Source of the DNA: Parascedosporium putredinis
Lineage: Eukaryota > Ascomycota > Sordariomycetes > Microascales > Microascaceae
Assembly (NCBI GenBank): GCA_949357655.1
Contig: CASHTG010000015.1
Span: 1,240,001 to 1,304,000 of the forward strand
Direction of reading: 5' to 3'
Length of the DNA: 64,000 bases
The notes beneath the pieces were generated by a model. The model saw nothing but the letters and a program-made list of their open reading frames with translations, was not told the DNA's origin and did no database searches. Made by a program: the position numbers and the translations under genes. The number at the start of each line of letters is the position of its first letter. Within the stretch, counting starts at the first letter, position 1. Below are positions 1-10,842 of the stretch, piece by piece.

Positions 1-1891
1 CGGATGCAATGAGACACCGCCGGGCAGATGCTTCATGTCAGAAAGGGAAATATAGGAGGGCGGGATGATTCAGGGAAGCGGCTTCTCTTGTTCGCTAAAA
101 GAAAATTTCGCTTCGCAATAACCGCACTCTCCGCCTCTAGCCTCTTTTTCGAGCCTGCACCGCCCATTCATTTCCCTTTTCGACATCGATCTCTCTCTGC
201 TGCCAGGTCCCTTTCAGTCCTAGGATATCGGCGAGTCCGGCGAGGTCCATATGCAATCCCTCGATGAAGGAAACGAAGAAAGGGGGCGTGTAGAGCCGGA
301 TCGTCGAGAGTCAGAGGCAGATCTACCACCTTTGGTCGATACACAACAAGTATTAGACACCTCGTGTCCCAGAATCGAATTAGAAACTCGTACGGTGCTA
401 GGATGGGGTGACCGTGGTTTCCACGTTGGAGCAACCGAGCTAGGAACGCAGCCTGTTGAAATCTTTTCTGAGACAAAGATAAGAGGAAAATCAAAATAAA
501 AAGAAGGGGAAAAAGGGGGAGGAGGGGAGGGAAGGACAAGCACACTCCTCACGCACGCCCACTTACATGTATACATTCATTAACTGATGTCTTCTCGCCA
601 ACCTTTCGTCTCGTTCCTGGGGCTGGAACGGGTTTCAGCGTCGTGCCTAGGACATGCGGAATTCTTCTCGGAGCCTCCGTAGTTGAACCGTTCACACAAG
701 CCGTAGCCATAGCCTCAGTGCCTCTCGGGGTGTCGAGGTAGCCGGGAATATATCACGGCGACACGGCCAGGCCCAGGAAAGTATTCTTATATCCAAGTAG
801 ATCGAGTCACATTACTTGACGTGAGCCCACGAGCGTCAAGAAACTAAACCTGGAAATCTGGACTGATGCTTCCTTGGAAGTGTCCAAAAGGAAGAGAACA
901 TCGATATTGGCCACGAATAGGGAAATGTTTCAACGTCATTGGTGTCCACAGGGCCCGAGTGCACCTAACCCGAAGCCCGGGCTGACATCGGCTTCTGCTG
1001 ACATCGGCTTCTGCGCCGGTCTATATCACGATGTATTAAGAGGGTGGCCAAAGGACTATTCTGCACTTCTACAAGCATACGTCCTGGTCCCACTATCTTC
1101 CTTCACTTTCGGCAGAAGCACATCATATGTCATAAAACATCCATGGTTCACATTAAACCGCAGCACCTCGCCTTTCGGTGTAGCCAAGCCGCCGGTTACC
1201 ACCCGTCAACCAGCTCTCCGGAGCAGGTCCCAACGGCCAAAGTGGTGAGTGGGAACCAAGCTTGAGAGGCGAGGTGCTTCATGCTTGCAGGCGGGGAGTA
1301 ATGGGGCGAGGTCGTACAGCGTTATGTGTGGTAGCACTTATTTGAGACCAAAAACTCGCAGCCCGTCAACCCAAAGTGTACAAAGAGGGAGCTGCGAGTC
1401 CGCTGGGGACCAGAAAGGCGGTACACGTCACCAATTAATGGAAAATGTGCAAGTTCCATGCGTGTGGATATCACGGGAAGCGGTGGTGTTAGACCTGTCC
1501 TACTTTGGTGGTGCTCGTTGCATGGCGGAGAAGGAGTCCTATACTGTGAAGGCCACGCGGTTATACATTTGCCAACCACTTCGAGCAGGCTCCTTTGATA
1601 CACGGTTGCTTCGACTGGGGATAGTACTCTGTCTGGCTATTGATGTATTGGCAGCCACTACCCTTAATACGGATTCGCGGGGATATCATTCTATATGCGG
1701 CATCCGTTTGAGTCGTCCGCCATGATAGCTAATGGTCATTTTGAGATCGAGCTGGAACATGTTAAAATATCCGGTCAAGCGCCTCGGCAGAGCCGCTGCT
1801 TTGGAGTCGGAAGCAATCCTCTATGGAAGTAGGCCTAATATATCCCAATATATGTTCGGCAAGGCAGGTCGGGGGCCGTTCTGCTTCCATC
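1..1891. other. Left-edge region with no supportable gene
   Basis: No reading frame here has recognisable domain content or a coherent exon structure. Short open stretches exist on both strands, but their translations are compositionally odd and match no family I know. The right end lies downstream of NAXD and probably holds its 3' UTR. A 16-bp tandem duplication lies at 982-1013. A purine/pyrimidine-biased patch lies near 490-545. Confidence 0.6.
982..1013. repeat. 16-bp perfect tandem duplication
   Basis: The unit CTGACATCGGCTTCTG occurs at 982-997 and again, identically, at 998-1013. It lies in non-coding sequence and no further copies are adjacent. It looks like a local slippage or duplication event. 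Confidence 0.9.
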
Positions 1892-3190
1892 TCACAACTT
1901 GGAACCCTCATCTCCATCCACCTCCCCGAAAAGGTTAAGAAAAGCTGCGTGTACCTCATCCGTCAAGTCGCTTGCTTGTAGACTTCGCCCTTTCTTCAGA
2001 AACGCCAGCCTCGAGCACTCCTATAATCCAATATGACTTAGCTTCATTCAAATAGGCTTCCTTTAGCAAAGGGGATATCCGGGCACACGTACCTTGGTCA
2101 CCGCGCTACCCGCAGCAGCAGCTAATCCTACCGACTCATTCTCGTCAATCTTCTCACCGTCGCCCGTGTCCCACAAGCCCTCTAGGTATGCCTTTCTCCA
2201 CGCTAGAAAAGTCGCAATGGCTCCGGTTAGAGTGTCCCCCTGCCCTCCGCTCCTCTTCTTGCCCCCTGGAGATCGATTGTCAGTGTCGTGGTCCCGTTGG
2301 AGATGTAGTCTTTGGATCCTTTTGCACAACGGTAACGCCTTTCAGGCCCCTCGCCAGGGCTTCCACCCTCGCCGATTCGCTCGCCGCCTCGCCACTCTCG
2401 CCCTCACCGGCCTTGTCCGCATCCACGCCGAGTGCTTCGCACAACTTGCCAAACTCCACTACGTTGGGCGTCAACACCGCGCCAGGATACCCTCGGACAA
2501 GCTCCGGGTCTTTTTGGATAAGCATCAGCGCGTCGGCATCGAGGACCACGGGTATCTCCTTCTCCCGTGCTGCGCGCAGGACACGAGCCACTGTCGCGTG
2601 CATCAACGGATCGCGACCAAGCCCGGGTCCGATGACAAGGACGTGAATACGTGGGAGCATAGCAGTAATACCGGCCGCGATATGGCTCGGGTCAATGTCG
2701 TTATCTTCCTTGCCGGACGGCGTTTGTCGCATGAGCGGATGCACCATCAGGTTGGGCGAGTACGTCTTAATGACGGCCCCAGCGGCTGGCGTGCATATGA
2801 CGTGGGACTGCCAGTATTAGATGATAACTCGTAGATGGAGGTGGAGGTAGGGCTCGGAACGCCTCTACCCGCATAGGGTCTAGGGGATGCCGCTCACCAT
2901 GTCGCAGCCCAGTCTTGCACTCGCCATGGCGGAGAAGTAGGGTGCGCCGGTGTAATCCTCACTTCCTCCGATAACGGCAACTCTTCCTAGCTGACCTGCA
3001 GAGAATAAGCCATGTCAGAAACGATGATGACTTGGTCGCAGGGTGGTAATTGAGGGGTTCTTTCGGGCTACGACATGGCCTCACCTTTATGGAACTTCTC
3101 CAGCATTGGCGGAACCATCCGCTGGGCTCGTGATAAGATCTCCTTGGTTCTAATTGACATGTTGGGCTCCCGCGTCTCCGTAGGTGGCAT
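1892..3190 (-). CDS. NAXD: ATP-dependent (S)-NAD(P)H-hydrate dehydratase
   Basis: This enzyme repairs damaged NADH/NADPH hydrates using ATP (YjeF C-terminal, carbohydrate-kinase-like fold). Four exons read 3190-3085, 2995-2898, 2807-2093 and 2020-1892, all with GT-AG borders, giving 349 residues after repair. Visible motifs are the N-terminal VIGGSEDYTGAPYFSA segment, GPGLGRDP near residue 130, VLDADAL near 155, LTPNVVEF, and the nucleotide-site loop SGGQGDTL near 250. The C-terminus (CSRLAFLKKGRSL) is typical of the family. I chose the ATG at 3190; an in-frame ATG at 3160 would remove ten residues and is equally plausible. Two single-base losses break the long exon, at the CC at 2318-2319 and the C5 run at 2262-2266. 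Both are probably sequence errors, since both flanks are intact. The gene lies in tandem upstream of nothing else it obviously works with. Confidence 0.9.
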
Positions 3191-3966
3191 TGCGGAGAAA
3201 GGCGTCGTCGCGCGATCGAGGAAGGATGAAACCAAAGAGGAATGCCAGAGCTTAGGAGAACCTTTGCGGAGAGACTGCCCTCGTGGCCTTTTTTCACTTT
3301 CCTATTCTTTTTTTTTCCGGGACGAGCTCGGCTTCTTTCGTAAGTGAGCTCAATGTAGAGGGGTTGTCGTGCGAGGTAAAGTTCATGCAGTCCCAAGTGG
3401 GATGGGATGGTCGGCACACCATATCAGCACACGTAATGATGTCACGGACGAGTCTCATCTCCAACCCACCCACCCCATCTCGGAAGGGCAAATTTAGCAG
3501 CGCACCGCATGAGTGGCCATTAACCTGTCTACACCATCTATTAATGAGTGGTCAAGAGCAAGTCAAAATGCAATGGAGAAACTGGCCAATCTGGTCAATC
3601 GGGGCAAACAGCTCAGCTTGGGTAAAAATGCTCTCTAATACAATTGGTGAGCCAACCAGAGGTGGCCTAAATATTAGATATGGCAAATCATAACTTTTAG
3701 AACAAAAGGAATCGAGGGTGCAATTGAGTTATGGGCTCTATTTGTACAAGTGCGTTGACTGGAGAAAGTGGGGATGGCATCACGTCCCCTTTCCTTCGGC
3801 GCAACCCTCCGACGGGTCCTCTCCACCCCAGAGAGAACATACAATAAGGAGACGAAACGATTTCCCGGTATATAAACAGCACCACTATGTCTTCCTCCAT
3901 CGAAGCGGTCACCCCAGTCTACCATCTACACATCTTTTTTTCAAAAATGAAACAAGATCTTCACGC
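3191..3966. other. NAXD 5' region and ATP1 3' region
   Basis: This 776-base interval separates the NAXD start (minus strand) from the ATP1 stop (minus strand). It should contain the NAXD promoter and the ATP1 3' UTR. I see no further gene in it. Confidence 0.6.
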
Positions 3967-4751
3967 TTAGGCAATAAAGCTCTTGGTGAAGCTCTGGACG
4001 ACGTTCTTGAGCTTAGACTCGGTGTCCTTGCTGAGGGCGCCCTCCTTGTCAATGATGGCAAGGAGCTCGCTCTCGCTCGACCTGAGGTGGGCGAGGAAGT
4101 CGGCCTCCCACTGGAGGATCTTGCCGACGGGGACGGCGTCGAGGTAACCGTTGACACCAGCGAAGATGAGGGGAACCATCTCGTTGACGGCCATGGGGGA
4201 GTACTGCTTCTGCTTGAGGAGCTCGGTCAACTGTAAAAGGGAGTATTGTCAGCATCATGCGTCATGTCAAGGACACCCAAGTCACATCCGACATGGCTTG
4301 GTCGGGGGTTGAAACTTACACGCTCGCCACGGTTGAGGGTCTGCTTGGTGGCAGCATCAAGATCGGAACCGAACTGGGCGAAGGCGGCGACCTCACGGTA
4401 CTGGGCCAAGAAGAGCTTGAGGGAACCAGCAACCTGCTTCATGGCCTTGAGCTGGGCAGCGGAACCGACACGAGAGACGGAAAGACCGACGTTAATGGCG
4501 GGACGGACACCCTTGTAGAAGAGCTCGGACTCCAAGAAGATCTGGCCATCGGTAATGGAAATGACGTTGGTGGGAATGTAGGCAGACACATCACCACCCT
4601 GAGTCTCAATGACGGGAAGGGCAGTCATGGAACCACCGCCGTGAGTCTTGTTCATCTTGGCGGCACGCTCGAGAAGACGAGAGTGGAGGTAGAAAACGTC
4701 ACCGGGGTAGGCCTCACGACCGGGGGACGACGGAGAAGAAGGGACATCTGA

Positions 4752-4788
<37 letters not shown>

Positions 4789-6279
4789 TGACGAGGGAGT
4801 GCTTGGCGTTGTCACGGAACCACTCGCCGATGGAGGCACCGGTGAAGGGAGCGAGGTACTGGAGAGGAGCAGCCTCGGAGGCGGTGGCAGCGACGACGAT
4901 GGAGTACTTCATGGCGTCGTTCTCCTCGAGGGTCTTGACGAGCTGGGCGACGGTGGATCGCTTCTGACCGACGGCGACGTAGATGCAGTAAAGCTTCTTC
5001 TCCTCGTCGTTGCCGCTGTTCCATCGCTTCTGGTTGAGCATGGCATCGAGAGCGACGGCAGTCTTACCGGTCTGACGATCACCAATGATCAACTCACGCT
5101 GGCCTCGGCCAATGGGAACCATGGCGTCGATGGACTTGAGACCGGTCTGGACGGGCTGGTTGACGGACTGGCGGGGAAGAATACCGGGGCCTTGAGCTGG
5201 GCACGGCGCCTCTCGGTGGTGTTGATGGGGCCCTTGCCATCGATGGGGTTGCCGAGGGCATCGACGACACGACCCAACATCTCAATACCGACGGGAACAT
5301 CAACCTACGCATCGTTAGTCATGAATGCCACGCTTCGAAGTCAGGTTGAGACGAATTGAGGTGATTTGACTTACGATAGCACCGGTACGCTTGACAGTCT
5401 CACCCTCCTTGACCAATCGATCGGAACCGAAGAGCACAACACCGACCTGGCCGGCCTCGAGGTTCATGCACATACCCTTGACACCGGAGGCGAACCTAGA
5501 AGCAGGTATTTGTTAGCAAACAATTCAATCATCATTGAGAGATGGATTGCAGCCCGCGGCTTTGGGTGTAGGACACGCAGTACACAGCTTGGGGGTGGAA
5601 CTTACTCAACAAGCTCCTCAGCCTGGACGTTGGCCATGCCGTGGACACGAGCGATACCATCACTGATTCCATTGTTAGCCATTGAAATTTGTCCCTAAAA
5701 TAGAAAATTCATCTCTTTCCGAGGCGTGATAGATGCCTCGAAGCTATGTTTGGATGATTTATTGTTGAGTGCACGATGCACAGGGGTGGTCCGAACATAC
5801 CCAACAGAGAGGACGCGGCCAGTCTCGGCAAGGCCAGCTTCTTCCTGGACACCGCGAATTCTCTGCTCGAGAATGGAGGAGACCTCGGTGGGCGAGGCCT
5901 TCGCATCGGCAGCGTAGGTCCTGGCTTGTATCGAGGCAGCGTTGTAGACTGCGGGTGCGGCATTTCGAGCCTGGAACAGTGGTGGGTAAAAAAACCAGTT
6001 AGCCGAAGTCCGAATCGGTGGTGATCCAAAACACAACAAATCCTCGGGACAAGCTGGGGAGCGAGGGACGAAAAAACGTTTTCCACGACCACCACCTGAT
6101 GCAAAGTAGCCCAATTGATTGAGGCCCTTGATCTACCAGGCGGTCCGAATCAGGAGTAATGGTTTTTCGATGGAATTGAGGCCGGTTCGGGGATATGGAG
6201 GCTGGCAAAAACTTACTACCGCAGCCCTACCCGAGACGCCGAGGGCGCGGGTGGACTGTCGAAGGGCCGTCCTGAACAT
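3967..6279 (-). CDS. ATP1: Mitochondrial ATP synthase subunit alpha
   Basis: This is the non-catalytic alpha subunit of the F1 ATP synthase in the mitochondrial matrix. Six exons read 6279-6217, 5970-5801, 5662-5606, 5495-5375, 5304-4320 and 4230-3967, giving 553 residues after repair, close to the usual fungal length. The first exon encodes a basic, hydroxylated presequence (MFRTALRQSTRALGVSGRAA). The P-loop GDRQTGKTA lies near residue 211. A Walker B-type segment (SLVIYDDLSKQAVAYRQ) and the conserved arginine in VGLSVSRVGSAAQ follow. Two single-base losses interrupt the long exon, at the G4 run 5186-5189 and the G5 run 4722-4726. Conserved sequence resumes immediately after each. Because the protein is essential for respiration, sequence error is far more likely than gene loss. 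A CCAAT box lies about 195 bases upstream of the start codon. Confidence 0.96.
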
Positions 6280-7483
6280 ATTAGAGGGTATTTAGAAAGG
6301 GTCTAGAGAAAAAGGATAAACAATTGCAAAGCGATGCAATTGAGTAGAGAGGAGATTGTGGATGCTGTCACTGCCGTTTGGGGAGGAGTTCAGGAAGCGG
6401 ATTTTTGCAAGAGGACAGTCGAGAGAGGAAGATGAGGGAGAAACGGGCGGACCCGGAGCTGGCAACAAGGAGCCAATCAGGTGTCAGTGCGCGGATTTTT
6501 AGGGGTGTTATGTAAGCCGGTCCGTGTGCTAACAATTTTCAAGGGCTGGGTGAAAGGGCGCTCTCGGTTGCCGTGTTCATCAAATTTGCTGCTCCTCGTG
6601 TGGATTCTCATTTGATACAGTGCGGATTTTATATCCGAGAAACAATCGAGCTCACTTGGCTGAATGGTTGCTCAGGTCAACAAACAACATGGAAGGCAGT
6701 GATGGGAGAGATTCTAATTTCTTCTTTTTCTTGATTTATTCTTATTTTTACAAAAGGAAGCTCACTGCCTCAGATTGAACGTTGTTGGATGGCTCTCATT
6801 GTTGCCTCATGCGAGCGCGGCGAGTTGTGCAAGCCGAGCTGACTTTCCTCGGCTGTATCGGGGTAATGAGTGGGGGCTCATACTAACCACTCTTTCACCA
6901 AGACCAACCTGAACAGGAAAGCGTAGCACCGACCGGCTGAATAATTTTTTTCTTTGGCCCTTCTCGGGCCCCATTATTCCCGAAGCATCTCTGGAGGAAG
7001 GGCTGCACTCCGCATTGGAGCACCTAGCACAAGGCGAGATCGGAATTACGATCAGTCTGGAAAGTTGCGGCAAATTGTGAAGACAACAGCCAGACAACCA
7101 CTCCTATCTCATAGACTAATCTTGCAAACCTCCCACAAGTGCATTGCGCATGAGAGAGTCTACGAAATGCTCGTGGGTCAAGGGGGTATATCATCATCAA
7201 TTGAATACAAGTCACTGTAAGAAAGAAAGAAACCAAGTTTCAGTACAAGCCGGCAAGGTGCCGGTCGGTCTCTAAGGCCGGAGCTCAGACTGTATTAAAG
7301 TCGAGCTGTAAAAGGGGTATGTCTGAAGAGTGTACCCGCGTTCAGAGGACACACCAGCCTGCATACACAAACAGATGCCGTGAACCTTTTTCCTATTTTC
7401 AAAGCCTCCAAACTCCGAGAGATTGTCCCAAATGCAGAGCGTCACTCATTCACCTTTTCATCCATGCCTGACGGGCGAGGCAT
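6280..7483. other. ATP1 promoter region and RPL11 3' region
   Basis: This 1.2 kb interval holds no supportable gene. The left part is the ATP1 upstream region, including the CCAAT box at 6473-6477. The right part is 3' of RPL11. Confidence 0.6.
6473..6477. promoter_or_regulatory. CCAAT box upstream of ATP1
   Basis: The sequence GCCAATCAG lies about 195 bases upstream of the ATP1 start codon. CCAAT followed by CA is the form typically bound by the fungal Hap/CBF complex, which is known to act on respiratory genes. Binding here is inferred from the motif and its position only. Confidence 0.45.
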
Positions 7484-8169
7484 TTATCGGATGATACCCT
7501 CGAATCGCTGCTTGAACCACCTCATGGTCTCGGTGCGGTTGATGCGGTGGCTGGCACCGATCCTGCCCTTGATGCGGCGGCGGCGGCAGACACGGTCACC
7601 GGGACGGGTCATGCAGCAGTAGAAATCCATGCCGTAGATACCGATGGAGGGGTCGTACTTGATACCAAGATCGATGTGTTCGCTGATACCGAAGCCGAAG
7701 TTGCCAGTCTCGGAGAAGTTGCGCTTGCGGAGCTCGTATTCCTTGACCTTGAGGCCACGCTCAAGAATCTCCTCGGCCTTTATTTTTCACCACGGCACTA
7801 TGATTAGTCCTTGAACGGAATCTCATGCCATTGCGTATTAGAGAAAACCATCTTACCTTGGGGCCACGGATGGTGACGTGGACAGCGATCTTTTCGTTAC
7901 GGCGGATACCGAAGTTTCGGACGGTGTAACGGGCCTTGCCTGCAAAAAGGTGAATTGTTAGAGATCCCTAGGTCCGGAGAAAAGGAGCGCCAAAACTAGA
8001 TTGAGAGGGGAAAAACATCACGTACTGTAGACGGGGTTTGACCGGAAAGCTGCTCGAGCACCTTGGCGGCACGAGTAAGCCTATCACCAGACTCGCCAAC
8101 AGCAATGTTGAGGACGAGCTTCTGGATCTTAAGCTCCTTCATGGGGTTCTGGGACTTCTCGGACGCCAT
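7484..8169 (-). CDS. RPL11: 60S ribosomal protein L11 (uL5)
   Basis: This large-subunit protein binds the 5S rRNA in the central protuberance. Three exons read 8169-8026, 7939-7857 and 7777-7484, giving 173 residues after repair, the expected size. The sequence MKELKIQKLVLNIAVGESGD starts near residue 10. KARYTVRNFGIRRNEKIAVH and the C-terminal GRIGASHRINRTETMRWF segment are strongly family-typical. One C is missing from the run at 8033-8036 (minus-strand CCCC), just before the first intron. With it restored, the codons read QTPVYS across the splice. The gene diverges from SmB, with 544 bases between the two start codons. Confidence 0.96.
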
Positions 8170-8713
8170 TTTGACTGATTTTTGCCTCGGGGGACAGGTA
8201 AACTTCGACAAGGAAACTGGGTGTGTTGGTGGTGATGAGGATGTGGCTGCGGGTGGGTTGGGAGAAATGGACACAGATCTGAATTAAATTGATGTGTCGT
8301 CGAAATTTTGCCCTATAATTTTTGGTGGTTCCGCGGGGAGGGTCTCAATGCCCTGCCCTGTGTGGTCAGCCATGAAGCCAATGGTCGGCGCCATTGGTGC
8401 CCTTGAGTGCGGTACGTACCTCCATCCGCTTTGTCAACCCCCAGTCCCAGTTTAATTACCTAATCAAGACAAGCGCTTTGGGCCCAGCAAAGGTACCTCG
8501 TCGCGCTTGTTTTCAGCCTTTCCCTCCCAAATGGTGCAGCCTTGGAAGACGAAATCTCATATTTCAGGCACCTTTGCGCATGTCATAGCTCCTCAATTCA
8601 GAGTCTAGAGCCACGAGTCTTTCCAAGACTTGATGACATAGAACCATAAGTACAATTTTTTGAACTGGCGAGAAGCTTCTTCTTTCGGGAAGGATTCTCA
8701 AATTTATTACACG
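8170..8713. promoter_or_regulatory. Bidirectional promoter of RPL11 and SmB
   Basis: The 544 bases between the two divergent start codons must carry both promoters. A perfect inverted repeat of CCAAT boxes lies at 8378-8397: CCAATGG, a six-base spacer, then CCATTGG. It is roughly 210-230 bases from the RPL11 ATG and 315-335 bases from the SmB ATG. Presence and symmetry are read directly; function is inferred. Confidence 0.6.
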
Positions 8714-9706
8714 ATGGCGTCCATGAACAAGCAAGGCAAGATGGTAAGTAAATCGTTCTCGAGCTTCCCCTCCTGTTCACCGCACGCAACTAACGATAAA
8801 CATTATAGGCCGGTTATGTATGTCCCCGCCGCCGCGCACCAAGAGGCAGCCTCGCAATCCCCTCCTCCCCCAACGATTCGTGCAAGAAGATTAATTAATA
8901 CGTGGATACTAGATCAACTGGCGGATGAGGGTTACACTCATCGATGGGAGGCAGATGACGGGCCAGATGCTTGCCTTTGACAAGGTTCGCCGCTCCAACC
9001 CCCGCACCCTCCGACGCGACCCTCTACACGATCGCGCAATACTGACGCACGCCCATTTAGCACATGAATCTCGTCCTAGCCGATACCGAAGAGTTCCGGA
9101 AAATCAGAACCAAGTCCAAGACCGGCGGGGCTCCCGGCGCTTCGAGCCAGACCGTCGAAACCGAGGCCAAGCGAACCCTCGGCCTCACTATCGTCCGCGG
9201 CGCCCACATTGTCTCCCTCTCGGTCGAGTCGCCCCTCCTGCGGACCCTAGCACGCGACTTGGAAAGACTAGCTCTGGCGGTATTGCCTCGACTCTTGCTG
9301 CCGGGCCCGGCGTAGCTCGGGCTGCCGGCCGTGGAGCGCCCATTCCTCCCCTAGCCTCGCTGTATGTACACATCGACTCTGCCTAGCACGTGCCATCTTT
9401 TTAACGACTTGTTTTCTAACTTTATCTGTTCCATAGGGTCCTGCTGCCGGTGTAGGAGGCGGTGTTCCTCCCCCGGCTTCCCTGGCGGCTTTGCGCCGCC
9501 GCCCGGCTTCCCCGCTGGACGTGGAGGTATGTTCAACCAAGGTCGTCATCGTTCCCATCAAAGGTCACGTTTTAACACATACGCAGCTCCCCTCCCGGGT
9601 TCCCAGGTGGCTTTCCCCTGGCGGCTTCGCACCGAACGCCCCCTTCCCTCCTCCTGGCTTCTCCGGGCGGGCCCCCTCCCCCGGATTCAACCCTCCCCGT
9701 CGATAA
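8714..9706 (+). CDS. SMB1: Small nuclear ribonucleoprotein-associated protein B (SmB)
   Basis: SmB is one of the seven Sm-ring proteins of the spliceosomal snRNPs. Six exons read 8714-8743, 8809-8817, 8913-8984, 9061-9361, 9437-9526 and 9587-9706. The second exon is only nine bases and encodes AGY. Joining it gives GKMAGYINWRMRVTLIDGRQ, the start of the Sm1 motif. Sm2 (GLTIVRGAHIVSLSVE) is in exon 4. The C-terminus is the proline/glycine-rich tail typical of SmB, ending PPGFSGRAPSPGFNPPRR. After repair the protein is 208 residues. Five single-base losses are needed: the C4 run 9232-9235, the GG at 9437-9438 at the exon 5 start, the C5 run 9470-9474, the C4 run 9589-9592 and the C4 run 9615-9618. 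The proline-rich tail is C-rich, which explains the density of errors there. Introns 2 and 3 have donors GTATGT and GTTCGC. Confidence 0.93.
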
Positions 9707-10842
9707 TCACTGGACGTCAACAAACACAGTTAGTCGATTGGCCAAGGCAATATCTACGCTTCCACGCTTCCCCCTCTTTTTCTACCTTTACGGGCGCTGG
9801 TCTTTGAAAAGCGAATTTTTGTGGGCTTGTCAAACGAGCAAGTGGATAGGTGGCCGTTTGAGCCTTATATAGAGGTTCTCCCATTAGGAAGGAGAACCCC
9901 GGGCTGAGACCAAAATGAGATGAGAGAAGGGATAAAAAAACAAAAGATACGTCAATTAATGAAACAAAGTCAAAACGGTACGCACACATGCCCTTGCCTA
10001 TCTACTTGCGCGTGAGACTTGTTTTCAGCCCTCATTCGTTAACGCACTTGCGTTGAGGTGTGGGTTGAGAAGCCAGCGGCCAAGGCGATAATGGGTAGGG
10101 ATGAATCATGGCGTAATCAGCCGCATATCGGACCCATCAATTGAGTACATTGGATTCGACTTGTTGAAGCAACTTAGCAGGCGCTATACGGCCATCGCGG
10201 CTACGAGACAGCGTCGAGAACTGAGCGCTTGACGCCATCTTGGAGGCTTGGGGACATGGTTTGGTTACTGTGTATAATGCAGGCAGGATGCGCCAAGGTT
10301 CAAGATTAACATTGTTGGTGGACAGGCAGCGTCTCTTCACATTGACTTCACACAGAGAAAAACATCGCCTCTTGGCCGGTGTCAAAAAGAGAGGGAATAA
10401 GATGATGAAATGGTCATACTACTTCTGCCGCCCAAAACCCGAAGCCGAGTACAAGAATACAATTATAGATCAATGGATGAGATGATAGAGTGTTGAGGTC
10501 ATGAAGCAACCCCGAAACCAACGTGGCCGCCTTGTGGACCCTCCTGAACTCCATGAACACCATCCGTAGCCGTCTTTTCACACTTCTTCAGCCGCTGAAG
10601 AGAGCCCATTCCCTGGTATAGTGGCCCCAAATAAATAGAACAAAAGGAACGTTGAAATCAAACATGAGAAAACATTAGGACACCCGAGGCCCCCTCGCAC
10701 ACACTCCAGTCATGACGAATTTTAGTCGGTGAAGGAGATGGTTTGCCCGAAAGGACTGGAAGTGACCGAAAAGAAGAGAAAGACGCATAAAAGAGGGGAT
10801 AATACCACGCCTCAATGACGCGCAGTTGGTTTACCGGTACCC
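9707..10842. other. Convergent 3' interval between SmB and the DOMON/b561 gene
   Basis: These 1.1 kb lie between two converging genes and probably hold both 3' UTRs. Short open stretches around 10140-10485 have no recognisable content and were not called. Confidence 0.55.

Noticed and set aside
3967..6279. ATP1 and other genes as pseudogenes
   Set aside because: Frame breaks are single-base losses in short runs, with conserved sequence intact on both sides, in many essential genes at once. Sequence error explains all of them.
6655..6680. tRNA-like A-box sequence (TGGCTGAATGG)
   Set aside because: No B box or foldable cloverleaf follows within the right distance.
10812..10842. Longer C-terminus for the DOMON/b561 protein with RGD-like repeats
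   Set aside because: Reaching that frame would need two added bases or one removed, unlike every other site. The stop at 10843 already gives a length divisible by three.
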